Assembly (NCBI GenBank): GCA_017795025.1
Contig: CP051243.1
Location: forward strand, 2,690,897-2,754,896
DNA length: 64,000 bases
Origin: Flavobacteriales bacterium
GTDB lineage: Bacteria; Bacteroidota; Bacteroidia; Flavobacteriales; Schleiferiaceae
Direction: 5' to 3'
Part shown: positions 55,198 to 63,886 of the stretch, one piece after another
Position numbering within the stretch: position 1 is the first letter of the stretch
Layout of the letters: every line of letters begins with the position of its first letter
Notes under the pieces: generated by a model
Databases searched by the model: none
The model's input: only the letters and a program-made list of their open reading frames with translations
Told to the model about the DNA's origin: nothing
Program-made: the position numbers and the translations under genes

Positions 55198-56414
55198 CGG
55201 CGCATGGCTTTAACAGGGTTTAAACGGAAGATGGAGACAATCGCATAAAGGCTTACAATAAGGCTTATAATCAATACAATGCTGCCGTGGGTAAACCATA
55301 TTTCGGGGTCAATGCTAAAGGGCATCAAGGGTTCCATACCGTAGTCTTCCATCATTGCATCCATATCGCCGCTTAACTCTATGGGATTGTTGTGATAATA
55401 GAGGGCAATTGGGAGGGCAAATAAACTTCCGGTAAGAATCCCCAGAAAGCTAAGGAAGGTAGTCTCCATAAAGGTGCTCCAAGCCAAGCGCAAGCGGTTC
55501 ATCCCGATGGATAAGAGAATGCCAAATTCCGGCTTACGTTCGGCGGTAAGCATCAAAATAGTGCCGAGCATCCCAAAGCCAATCACCAAGTAAAGGATGA
55601 ATAAGATCGCTAGGCCCCCGGCACTATCCGCTTCCATGGCTTCAATCAGCTCGGGCATCATCTCACGCCAAGTAAGCATTTCGGTGGAGCTCGTATCAAT
55701 CTTCGCCGTCAAGCGATTTTTTAATTGATCCAGTTCATTGTGATCTTCGGGAATAATAACCTGAGCGCATACCTGTCCATAGGCTCCCGTGAGGAATTGC
55801 AATTCTTTTAAGTCGAAATAAACGGTCGATTTATTCGCTTGCGGGTTTTTTAGATCGGCAATGCCCAAGACGGGATATTTGCCATTGGCACTCATGCCAT
55901 GATATCCTTGGCCAATCACAACTAAGGTGTCCCCGACATTAAGCTTCAAGGACTCTGCAAGCTTTTCGGCCAGGGTAACCCCAGTTTCGCCGCTTTGGGG
56001 TAGTCGGCCGGCTATTAGCTTTTCATTGAGATTGAAATATTGCGATTCGAGATGGGCATTTACCCCTCTTAAAAAGCCGGGTTTCGTTTCACTTTTATCG
56101 CTGGCCAGTAGGGCAAAACTTTCCAGGCGAGGTAATAAGGCGACCACTCCTTCTGTGTTTTCGATAGCTTGACGCTGAAGGGAGTCAGGAGCAAAACTTT
56201 TTTCTAAACTCTGTTTGTCCCAGTAGCCCTTAGCCTGCCATTGCATATAGCCTGTGGTAGCATTAATTACGGAGGAGTAGGCTAGGTCGTAGGTACCCAG
56301 TTGCATGCTCCGCATGATGATCGCAAAAAATAGGGCAAAAGCTACCGAAGCCAAGGTGATAAGGCTGCGTCGCTTATTACGCCATATGTTTCGCCAAGCG
56401 ATTTTAACTAACAT
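55194..56414 (-). CDS. FtsX/LolC-type ABC permease (first)
   Basis: 406 residues with the same four-helix layout as its partner: WRNIWRNKRRSLITLASVAF at the start, a periplasmic domain, IGFGMLGTILMLTAERKPEF and the end FRLNPVKAMRR. One base separates it from the LolA-like gene upstream. Its periplasmic domain could receive or hand over a substrate to the LolA-like protein. Confidence 0.9.
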   Translation of the reverse strand: MLVKIAWRNIWRNKRRSLITLASVAFALFFAIIMRSMQLGTYDLAYSSVINATTGYMQWQAKGYWDKQSLEKSFAPDSLQRQAIENTEGVVALLPRLESFALLASDKSETKPGFLRGVNAHLESQYFNLNEKLIAGRLPQSGETGVTLAEKLAESLKLNVGDTLVVIGQGYHGMSANGKYPVLGIADLKNPQANKSTVYFDLKELQFLTGAYGQVCAQVIIPEDHNELDQLKNRLTAKIDTSSTEMLTWREMMPELIEAMEADSAGGLAILFILYLVIGFGMLGTILMLTAERKPEFGILLSIGMNRLRLAWSTFMETTFLSFLGILTGSLFALPIALYYHNNPIELSGDMDAMMEDYGMEPLMPFSIDPEIWFTHGSIVLIISLIVSLYAIVSIFRLNPVKAMRR

Positions 56415-56415
56415 C

Positions 56416-57162
56416 TTAACGTACGCGTTTCATGTATTGGGTGGTAAAATGCTCCCTCGGGATATTTACTTTAAAGTCGAGTTGATGATACTCTAAAATG
56501 GTTTTATGACCCGGCTCAGCCACCGGCTCCATGACCAAAATAATTGGGAGGACCTTACCCCCAAGGTTGCCAATTTTTTCGGCAGTCATAACACTCACCA
56601 AGTCTCCCTCCTCATCGTAAAACTCGGTCTTTAAGTGCAGGTACTCCGCTTGATCAATATGCAGGACCACCTTACCCCAAACTACCGCTGCGTCTTCTTT
56701 GGGGCGAAGTTCGATTTTCCAGGCTTTACGGCCCTTAATTTCAACCTCTCCGATAAGTTTATGGGTATAGTCTTTTACCAGTGAGGATTCGGTAACCAGG
56801 TCGTCGTTGGTAAAGTCGGAGCCCATCCAGCTTTGGTTCATCATGCTGGGCGGGAGCTTTATTTGGCGCTCAATACTGGGAATCCAGTTGTAAATTTCTT
56901 TGTTCTTCTTTAAAAAGACAGTGCCTTTATCACGAGCGGGATGGGTGATAAGAATGAGGGAGTACTGGTTACCTCTGCTCCAGCTTTTCATGCGGATGGT
57001 GCGGTTCCAGGCCGGTCTAACGATGGTCATGGACATCTCTGCATAAGACTGCTCCCCGCGCAGTTTGTCTTCTGCTTTTTGCACAATGGTGGCTGGATCT
57101 TCCTGCGCTGCTACATGCAGTCCTCCAAAAAGCAGGCTGATGCTTAATAGAATGGTTTTCAT
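56416..57162 (-). CDS. LolA-like periplasmic protein (outer membrane lipoprotein-sorting family)
   Basis: 248 residues with a signal peptide ending LHVAAQ and no lipobox, so a soluble periplasmic protein. A LolA/LolB-type half-barrel is indicated by SMTIVRPAWNRTIRMKSWSR and the conserved segment IKLPPSMMNQSWMGSDFTND of the COG2834-type sorting protein family. It should carry a hydrophobic cargo across the periplasm. It overlaps the TetR gene by 4 bases and precedes the ABC permeases. Confidence 0.87.
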   Translation of the reverse strand: MKTILLSISLLFGGLHVAAQEDPATIVQKAEDKLRGEQSYAEMSMTIVRPAWNRTIRMKSWSRGNQYSLILITHPARDKGTVFLKKNKEIYNWIPSIERQIKLPPSMMNQSWMGSDFTNDDLVTESSLVKDYTHKLIGEVEIKGRKAWKIELRPKEDAAVVWGKVVLHIDQAEYLHLKTEFYDEEGDLVSVMTAEKIGNLGGKVLPIILVMEPVAEPGHKTILEYHQLDFKVNIPREHFTTQYMKRVR

Positions 57163-57734
57163 AGCTCGTATTTGTTTAAGATTTTTTGATGCATGGCATC
57201 CAGTGGATAGTCTTTACCCAAGGCTAAAAACCCTAGGGCGGTGCCATCGATAAGGGCGCCAAATGCATAGGCCTCGGCCAGTGGATTTTCGTAGTCTAAG
57301 TCTCGGAAGAGATCGGCGTAAACCTCAATGTTGGTGAGTTTTTGCGATGCAATTAAGTCCTTGAGGTTTTCCGTTACCTCGGGCTGCAAAGCTAGAGAGG
57401 TCATGAACCGCATCGTATCGGGCTGCTCCTTAATAAAGCCAATGGTCATGTCGATCGTGACCTTAAGCTTCTCCTTGGCCGATTTACCCTCCCATAGGGA
57501 CTCAATGCCATCGGCCATAGCCATGAGCATTTCGAAAATGCCATATAATAGGTCTTCCTTAGATTTAAAGTAATGGTAGCTCAGTCCTTTCGAAATTCCG
57601 GCCTCCTTAGCAATGTAGCTCATGCTTGCCGAGCCATATCCCTTTTCGGCAAATGCCTTGAGGCCAGCCATTAAAATTTGCTGACGGGTTTGGGCGCGTT
57701 GCGCTTCGTTTTGGGCTTTGTTTCGCGGACTCAT
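57159..57734 (-). CDS. TetR-family transcriptional regulator
   Basis: 191 residues. N-terminal helix-turn-helix (about 18-65: TRQQILMAGLKAFAEKGYG, ISKGLSYHYFKSKEDLL) and a helical ligand-binding domain. As first gene of the operon, with operator-like repeats over its promoter, it probably represses itself and the transport genes until a ligand (perhaps a fatty acid or other lipophile) binds. Ligand identity is inference. Confidence 0.92.
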   Translation of the reverse strand: MSPRNKAQNEAQRAQTRQQILMAGLKAFAEKGYGSASMSYIAKEAGISKGLSYHYFKSKEDLLYGIFEMLMAMADGIESLWEGKSAKEKLKVTIDMTIGFIKEQPDTMRFMTSLALQPEVTENLKDLIASQKLTNIEVYADLFRDLDYENPLAEAYAFGALIDGTALGFLALGKDYPLDAMHQKILNKYEL

Positions 57735-57735
57735 C

Positions 57736-57799
57736 TTTTCATTGAACGATTGGTCAAAAGTATAAAACCTCTTTTAACTGACCAAGTGTTCAATGAAAA
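57736..57799. promoter_or_regulatory. TetR operator pair and operon promoter
   Basis: Outer arms TTTTCATTGAAC (57736-57747) and GTTCAATGAAAA (57788-57799) are exact inverted copies. Each arm sits in a site that is itself roughly palindromic: TTGAACGATTGGTCAA (57742-57757) and CTGACCAAGTGTTCAA (57778-57793). Between them on the minus strand is a promoter: -7 TACTTTTG (57755-57762) and -33 TTG (57783-57785) with a 20-base spacer. Site 2 covers the -33, and site 1 touches the -7 and covers the expected start of transcription, so bound TetR would block the promoter. Confidence 0.78.
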
Positions 57800-57802
57800 A
57801 CT

Positions 57803-59959
57803 TTAGAACCAGAAACCTAGGCGAACGTAGGCGTAGATGTCGTCGTGATTGGTGCTGCCAGCGACATTTAACTCCATGGGGCCAATGATGGAGTTATAGG
57901 TATAACCTAAACTGTAGCCATCAAGAAGAATGTCGGAGGCAAAAATGTCTTCCAGGGTGGGCTCAAGCTTGGCAAAGTTTGCTTTCAAGTGGAAGTAGTG
58001 ATTCTTAAAGGCTTCATAGTTAAGATCGGCGCGTACCATTACCAGATTTCGTCCGGATAGCTCCCAAAAGCGATAACCGATAAAAGGCTGAATGTAGTTG
58101 ATGTAGGACTGTCCCATGCTACCTAAGTGAATCCGATAAGGTTCATCTAGACCTGGGCCAATGGTACTTGCTCCATATAGGCGGCTTACTAAGGACCAGT
58201 TTTTACCAATGGCCACCGCCTGCCTTAAGGAGAGGTCGATTATGGAACTGGGTTCTCTAAATACTTCAAAGCCATCTCTTTCTGCAATAATTCGATAGCT
58301 GGCGTTTAATTGGATTCCTGATTTAGGAAAATTGGCATCATCGAAGGAGTCGAAATCGATAAAACCATAATAGTTAATAAAGCCCTTTTGGAAGCGCTCG
58401 AAATTGGCAGCATCAAAATTTTGGGTGATGCCAATATCTTCAATTTGCAACCCCCCGCCAATAGCATAAGCATCGCGCCAAGTGGATTGTAAGAAGATGT
58501 CGAGTGAGTAGTCCTGATAGATGCGCTCGTTCTGAGCAATGCGGTTTTGATAATTTTGATAACGAAAACGGTAGGAGCGCAATTTTAAGCCGAGCGTGGG
58601 AATAAACCCGCGGTCCACGAAATAGCTGATCTCTCCACGGGGCATATCGCCCAGCGCTAAATCAACACTAAGACGAGAGTTTTTAAATAAGAGATTGCGG
58701 TTGGTATAATTTACCAAGAGGGCGGCATTAAAGTCGTCGCTGTAGTTGATTCCCACTTTTAAGGACTGGAAATAGTCTTTTTCGCGCAGGTTTATATTAA
58801 GGGTATAGCCCGTATCAGCAGGGATGAGGGTATAATCGATATTATTAAAGTACTGCGTACCATAGAGTTGGTCGAGTCCTTTTTCTAGGCGATCGATGCT
58901 GCATACCCTTTCTTCGCGAACCCGAAGTTTTCCCTTTACAAAGTTGGAGGTTAAGCTTTGTAGTCCGTTTACCTGAATATGATGTACATAGAACTCTTCC
59001 TTTGGCAGGGCTTTTTCAATTTTTCTTTTGGGGCCTTTATCTCTTTCGGCAAGCGCCACTAGGTCGTCCCAGTGCTTGCGGGCTTCTGCTTCTCCGGCCG
59101 CCACGATTTCATCGAAAAGCTCGAAAGTGGTAATTCCCGCTTCTGGGATTTTGGGCGTAATCCAAATGTCACTAAGGTTTTTGCTAAGACCAAGGTTTCG
59201 GGAGTTAAGGAAAGCGGAGGTTTGCTCTAGAACCCGCACCACACTGTTTAACTCCGAACGGTCGTTGAGGTAGTCCTGCATATCAACGCCTATGATAAAA
59301 TCCATTCCCTTTTCGGTCATGGTGGTAATGGGGTAGTTCATCACTACGCCCCCATCGATGTACAGGCTATCTTCAAAAAGGTAGGGTGTAAAAAGGGAGG
59401 GAAAGGCAGAGCTGGCCCGCAAGGCATCTATTAGTCGGCCCTGCTCGAAGGTTCTTAAATGGCCCGTTTCCAAATTGGTCGCCACACAGAAAAAGGGAAT
59501 GGGCAGTTCCGAAAAATCAATGTAGGGGTAACTTTGCTGGGTTATGGTGCTGAGTTCCTTCATGATGTACTGCGCAAAGTTTACCCCCCGAGGGATTTTA
59601 ACTCCGGAGCTATCGATGGGGAAACTCAAAACATAGCGAGAGTCCGCTTTGCGATCAAAAAAGCTCAGGCGATTGCGGGGTACTTCATTACTTAGTAGGG
59701 CGTCCCAATTAACCTGACTCAAGTATTTTTCAATTTCATTGGCGCTGTAGCCCAGGCTATACATGGCGCCTACAATAGCTCCCATAGAGGTGCCGCCAAT
59801 GTAATCTAATTGAATCCCTGCCTCCTCTATCACCTTTAAGGCCCCAATTTGCGCCATGCACTTGGCCCCACCACCACTTAAAACCAAGCCAATTTTAAGG
59901 TCTTCTTGTTGAGCCTGAAGGCCAAAACTTAAAAGCAGTATCAGGGTCAGTTTTTTCAT
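57803..59959 (-). CDS. Patatin-like phospholipase with Omp85-type outer-membrane barrel (PlpD-like)
   Basis: 718 residues. Signal peptide ending GLQAQ. Patatin domain (about 22-310): LVLSGGGAK, nucleophile Ser58 in GTSMG, and Asp in DGGVVMNYP. A POTRA-like domain (about 325-395, FYVHHIQVNGLQSLTSNFV) precedes a 16-strand-type barrel ending in YVRLGFWF. It probably exports or displays its own phospholipase domain (type Vd). The oxyanion region reads GGGAKC rather than the common GGGAKG. It overlaps uvrC by 4 bases. Confidence 0.9.
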   Translation of the reverse strand: MKKLTLILLLSFGLQAQQEDLKIGLVLSGGGAKCMAQIGALKVIEEAGIQLDYIGGTSMGAIVGAMYSLGYSANEIEKYLSQVNWDALLSNEVPRNRLSFFDRKADSRYVLSFPIDSSGVKIPRGVNFAQYIMKELSTITQQSYPYIDFSELPIPFFCVATNLETGHLRTFEQGRLIDALRASSAFPSLFTPYLFEDSLYIDGGVVMNYPITTMTEKGMDFIIGVDMQDYLNDRSELNSVVRVLEQTSAFLNSRNLGLSKNLSDIWITPKIPEAGITTFELFDEIVAAGEAEARKHWDDLVALAERDKGPKRKIEKALPKEEFYVHHIQVNGLQSLTSNFVKGKLRVREERVCSIDRLEKGLDQLYGTQYFNNIDYTLIPADTGYTLNINLREKDYFQSLKVGINYSDDFNAALLVNYTNRNLLFKNSRLSVDLALGDMPRGEISYFVDRGFIPTLGLKLRSYRFRYQNYQNRIAQNERIYQDYSLDIFLQSTWRDAYAIGGGLQIEDIGITQNFDAANFERFQKGFINYYGFIDFDSFDDANFPKSGIQLNASYRIIAERDGFEVFREPSSIIDLSLRQAVAIGKNWSLVSRLYGASTIGPGLDEPYRIHLGSMGQSYINYIQPFIGYRFWELSGRNLVMVRADLNYEAFKNHYFHLKANFAKLEPTLEDIFASDILLDGYSLGYTYNSIIGPMELNVAGSTNHDDIYAYVRLGFWF

Positions 59960-61764
59960 GAAGCGGTATTCTGATTTTTAAAGTGTTGAAACACGAGCTT
60001 AGCACGGTTGGCACCGAGAACCGATTCGAGGTCCTCTAAAGAGGCCTCTCGTATTTTCTTTACACTTTTAAACTTACGCAGCATCAGCTTTACACTTTCA
60101 TCACCAATTCCTTTAATCTCGCTTAGCTCACTTTTAAAGGTGCCTTTAGAACGGCGGTTCCGGTGATGTGTTATACCAAAACGATGCGCCTCATCACGCA
60201 AACGTTGGATTACCTTCAAGGTTTCGGAACGTTTATCGAGGTAAAGCGGATATTTATCGCCGGGAAAGAAAATTTCCTCCAGTCTTTTCGCAATGCCTAA
60301 GATGGCAATTTTCCCCCTTAGGTCTAAGGCCTCTAAGGCTTCCAAAGCAGCCCCTAGCTGACCTTTACCGCCGTCAATCACAATGAGCTGTGGCAAGGGT
60401 TCATCTTCATTTAGGAGTCTGCGATAGCGACGAAAAACCGCTTCGTACATACTGGCAAAATCATCTGGCCCCTCAACGGTTTTAATATTAAAATGCCGGT
60501 AATCCTTTTTACTGGGTTTACCATCTTTAAACACTACGCAGGCCGATACGGGGTTCGTTCCTTGAATATTCGAATTGTCGAAGCACTCGATATGACGTGG
60601 TTCCACCTTCATCCGCAGGTCTTGCTGCATTTGTTTCATCAAACGCTTTACATGACGATCGGGGTCTACAATTTGAATATTCTTGAGTTTTTCAAGTCGG
60701 AAGTAGCGCCCATTTTTAAGGGAAAGGTCTATTAAGGCTTTTTTATCTCCCCGTTGCGGATGATGCACTTTTAGATCGGGAATTTCTAGGTCGATGGAAT
60801 GGGAGACATAAATTTCTTTGGTCTCGGAACGAAAACGCTGGCGTAATTCGGGAATGGCTAAAAGCAGGACTTCGGCGTCTTTTTCTTCCAACTTCTTTTT
60901 TACTTCGATGGTGTGGGATTGTAAAACCGCTCCATCCATGATTTTTAAGAAGTTGATGTAGGCAAACTCTGCATCGCTAAACACCGAAAATACATCGACA
61001 TTACTTATTCCCGAGTGAACTACCGTGCTTTTCGCTTGGTAACGATCTACAATTTCGAACTTTTCCTTTAAGCGCTGCGCTTCTTCAAATTGTAGTTCCG
61101 TGGCGGCCTTTTGCATCTGCTCTTGCAACATGGCCTTAACCTTATTCAAGTGACCTTTAATGAGTTCTCTGGCCGCTTGTACATCTTCCAAATAATCGCC
61201 CTCGCTTTGAAGTCCTTCGCAGGGCCCTTTGCAATTTCCAATGTGGTATTCGAGGCAAACCCGAAATTTTCCACTTTCAATGTTTTCTGGACTCAAGTTG
61301 AGCTTACAGGTACGCAGGGTGTAAAGCTGACGGATTAAGCCTAAAACGGTTTTCATCACCTTTACAGAAGCATAGGGCCCAAAGTACTCACTCCCGTCTT
61401 TAATCGGGTTTCGAGTGGGGAAAATGCGGGGAAAGGGCTCCTTCTTTATGCAAATCCAAGGGTAGGTTTTATCATCCTTTAGATTGATGTTATAGCGCGG
61501 CTGATACTCCTTAATGAGGTTGTTCTCCAGAAGCAGGGCATCGAACTCCGTTTCGGTAATTATGGTTCGAATATCCTCAATCTTACTTACCATCACGCGA
61601 ATGCGGGCACTGTCGTGTCCTTTGGTGAAATAAGAAGAAACTCGTTTCTTTAGATCTTTAGCTTTGCCGATGTAGAGAATTTTCCCATTCTTATCGAGAT
61701 GCTGATATACCCCGGGTTTATTCGGGAGGGTTTTTAAAATGTTAGCGATCTTCTCTGCAGGCAT
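59956..61764 (-). CDS. uvrC: Excinuclease ABC subunit C
   Basis: 602 residues from ATG 61764; the longer open frame to 61839 would overlap the divergent Nudix gene. GIY-YIG nuclease (KPGVYQHLDKNGKILYIGKA), a UvrB-binding motif (FEEAQRLKEKFEIV), the RNase H-like second nuclease (IECFDNSNIQG, VIDGGKGQLGAALEAL) and C-terminal helix-hairpin-helix motifs (LSEIKGIGDESVKLML). It makes both incisions in nucleotide excision repair. A TATTTTTG element at 61769-61776 (minus) would put transcription start near the ATG. Confidence 0.96.
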   Translation of the reverse strand: MPAEKIANILKTLPNKPGVYQHLDKNGKILYIGKAKDLKKRVSSYFTKGHDSARIRVMVSKIEDIRTIITETEFDALLLENNLIKEYQPRYNINLKDDKTYPWICIKKEPFPRIFPTRNPIKDGSEYFGPYASVKVMKTVLGLIRQLYTLRTCKLNLSPENIESGKFRVCLEYHIGNCKGPCEGLQSEGDYLEDVQAARELIKGHLNKVKAMLQEQMQKAATELQFEEAQRLKEKFEIVDRYQAKSTVVHSGISNVDVFSVFSDAEFAYINFLKIMDGAVLQSHTIEVKKKLEEKDAEVLLLAIPELRQRFRSETKEIYVSHSIDLEIPDLKVHHPQRGDKKALIDLSLKNGRYFRLEKLKNIQIVDPDRHVKRLMKQMQQDLRMKVEPRHIECFDNSNIQGTNPVSACVVFKDGKPSKKDYRHFNIKTVEGPDDFASMYEAVFRRYRRLLNEDEPLPQLIVIDGGKGQLGAALEALEALDLRGKIAILGIAKRLEEIFFPGDKYPLYLDKRSETLKVIQRLRDEAHRFGITHHRNRRSKGTFKSELSEIKGIGDESVKLMLRKFKSVKKIREASLEDLESVLGANRAKLVFQHFKNQNTAS

Positions 61765-61794
61765 AAGACAAAAATACTTAAATGCTATTCGAAT

Positions 61795-62193
61795 ATGATT
61801 GAAGTTGTGTGCGCGATTATTCTCAATGACCAAGGACAAATTTTTGCGGCTCGTCGCGCTACTGGTAAAAGTTTCGAAGGCTATTGGGAGTTTCCGGGGG
61901 GAAAGATTGAAGAAGGGGAGGACGCCAAAGAAGCGCTCACAAGAGAATTAAAGGAGGAATTGGGTTTGGCTTTGCAGGCGGGTGAGTCCTTGCATGCGGT
62001 TGACTGGGAAAATAAAACCGGTCACTTTCGATTGGAAGCCTTTATTTGTAAAGATAAGCTGCAGGGGATTCAACTTGTAGATCACGATGCTTGGGACTGG
62101 TTTGATATAGAAGAGTTGCTGGAGCTTGAAATGATGATTGCCGACTTAGCGCTTCTTCCTTATTTGGATCGCTATTTAGAAGCTCAGTCCTAA
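61795..62193 (+). CDS. Nudix hydrolase, MutT-like
   Basis: 132 residues, MutT size. Nudix box GGKIEEGEDAKEALTRELKEELG, shown here as its key residues G-x5-E-x7-REL-x-EE-x-G at about 37-59. It may remove 8-oxo-dGTP or another damaged nucleotide; the MutT assignment is by length and similarity. It is divergent from uvrC with only 30 bases between starts. Its stop interleaves with that of lipB (CTAA). Confidence 0.88.
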   Translation: MIEVVCAIILNDQGQIFAARRATGKSFEGYWEFPGGKIEEGEDAKEALTRELKEELGLALQAGESLHAVDWENKTGHFRLEAFICKDKLQGIQLVDHDAWDWFDIEELLELEMMIADLALLPYLDRYLEAQS

Positions 62194-62906
62194 ACCAGAG
62201 CCACCTCAAATATTTCGGCGAAGTACTTTTTGGCTTTAGACTCAACTTCAGTCATATCCACTTTATAGCCTAGCTCCTGTTCTAAGGAGGTCACCTCTTT
62301 ATCGTGAATGCCACAGGGCACAATATTTTTAAAATAGTTGAGGTCGGTATTCACATTAAAGGCCCATCCATGCATGGTTACCCAGCGACTGGCTCGCACC
62401 CCGAGGGCTAAGATTTTTCGTGCCTTTGGCGTTCCCACGTCGAACCATACCCCGGTTTCTCCTTCGGAACGCTCTCCTTGCAAACCATAATCTGCCAAAA
62501 CCTTGATAAACACTTCTTCCAGGTAGCGCAGGTATTTATGGATATCGGGGAAAAAGTGATCTAAGTCAAGAATGGGATAGCCCACTAATTGGCCGGGGCC
62601 ATGATAGGTAATATCACCTCCGCGATTAATTGGGTAAAAGCTGGCCTCAATCTCTTTTAGCTGTGCTTCACTAACCAAAAGGTGTTCGCGTTTACCACTT
62701 TTACCGAGGGTGTAAACATGGGGATGCTCGCAAAATAGGAGGTGGTCTATCGTGGGCTCCTGTTCCTTTTCGGGCTTCTTACGATTGTTAAACTTCCGGT
62801 CAACGGTTTCCTGGAATAGTTGCTCTTGATAGTCCCAAGCCTCTTGGTAGTCGATAACTCCAAGTTGCTCAAAGCGAACTGATTTTAAAGGGGAAGTTTC
62901 GATAAT
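62190..62906 (-). CDS. lipB: Lipoyl(octanoyl) transferase, start codon non-canonical
   Basis: 238 residues if translation starts at the ATT at 62904-62906. Motifs: HPHVYTLGKSG, RGGDITYHGPGQLVGYP, the lysine-containing LGVRASRWVTMHG region, and catalytic Cys in VPCGIHDKE. It moves octanoyl groups from acyl carrier protein to lipoyl domains. Between the last upstream in-frame stop and residue 77 there is no ATG, GTG or TTG; the first standard start (TTG 62678) would remove the conserved HPHVYTLGKS motif. The homologous N-terminus begins around EQLGVIDYQEAWDYQ, so an ATT or ATC start, overlapping the isomerase gene by about 22 bases, fits best. Confidence 0.88.
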   Translation of the reverse strand: MIETSPLKSVRFEQLGVIDYQEAWDYQEQLFQETVDRKFNNRKKPEKEQEPTIDHLLFCEHPHVYTLGKSGKREHLLVSEAQLKEIEASFYPINRGGDITYHGPGQLVGYPILDLDHFFPDIHKYLRYLEEVFIKVLADYGLQGERSEGETGVWFDVGTPKARKILALGVRASRWVTMHGWAFNVNTDLNYFKNIVPCGIHDKEVTSLEQELGYKVDMTEVESKAKKYFAEIFEVALV

Positions 62907-63874
62907 TCGGATTTCAAGAGGTCGATAGATTTAATGTCCATAATATCCACCTCATTTAGTTCGGATAAATAGTAGGAAACCCAATCACCAAAATGCACGA
63001 GGTAAAGGGCTCTTTCAATATCACTATCACCTTTTGCCCATAGTTCAAAAACGTGGGGGGTCTTTTCGGCGATAATACCTTTAATGATATCCATGCGTTT
63101 TTGGTTGCGAGGATTATCACTTTCTCGTCTAAGGAACAGACAGCTAAACATTTTGTTTCCACCTTCCCAACCAACGAGCTCGTTGTGGTTCATTTCGGGA
63201 ACCTCTGCTTCCCAGCAAAGCATCTTGGCATTCTCATTAAGCTGCTGTCGCATACGTGCGGCAACGCCTAGATTTCCGGAGCAAGCGAGAATCTGCACGG
63301 TGCTATCTTGGAGCTTTTGCGCCAATTCTTCGGCCGCCGCTTTAATGTTTTCCTGTTCTGCCTTGAGGAGTTTAATACCCGCTTGAATATATGCTTGCGC
63401 CTCCGTGTCGATTACACCATAAGCCCTCAGGTAATAAAGCAGAAAACTAAAAGGATAGGCAAACATCGAGCGGGGAGGGTTCCCTCCAATCATACTTAGG
63501 CAGTTCCAGCCGTTTTTTTCGGCCTTTGACTTTAAGGTTCCCCCAGAGCTAATACAGGCGATGATTGCGCCCTGCTCTTCTGCTTTTTGAACCGCCTGCA
63601 AGGTTTCTTCCGTGTTACCCGAATAGGAGCAGGCAATCACCAAAGTGTGACGACTCACAAAGGCTGGAATGTCGTAATTCTTATTTACGGTGATAGGAAC
63701 TCTAGCCTCTCCACTTACGAGGTCGGCAATAGCGGAACCACCAATTCCAGAGCCTCCAAGTCCGGTAATGACTACGTTTTGGATGGCCCGATCGCTAGCG
63801 GTAAACTCGAAATTTTCAATTATCTGAAGGGCATCGGAAAGATGCTGACGGAAGTTGGCAATAAGTTCTTTCAA
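62885..63874 (-). CDS. Bifunctional phosphoglucose/phosphomannose isomerase
   Basis: 329 residues from a TTG start. SIS-domain protein: GLGGSGIGGSAIADL, SYSGNTEETL, and the C-terminal sugar-phosphate isomerase part with NELVGWEGG. The length and sequence match the PGI/PMI family, which interconverts fructose-6-phosphate with glucose-6- and mannose-6-phosphate. It starts 12 bases after lspA and leads into lipB, so the three are probably cotranscribed. Confidence 0.9.
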   Translation of the reverse strand: MKELIANFRQHLSDALQIIENFEFTASDRAIQNVVITGLGGSGIGGSAIADLVSGEARVPITVNKNYDIPAFVSRHTLVIACSYSGNTEETLQAVQKAEEQGAIIACISSGGTLKSKAEKNGWNCLSMIGGNPPRSMFAYPFSFLLYYLRAYGVIDTEAQAYIQAGIKLLKAEQENIKAAAEELAQKLQDSTVQILACSGNLGVAARMRQQLNENAKMLCWEAEVPEMNHNELVGWEGGNKMFSCLFLRRESDNPRNQKRMDIIKGIIAEKTPHVFELWAKGDSDIERALYLVHFGDWVSYYLSELNEVDIMDIKSIDLLKSELSKLPL

Positions 63875-63886
63875 AGTTTGGGGTTT

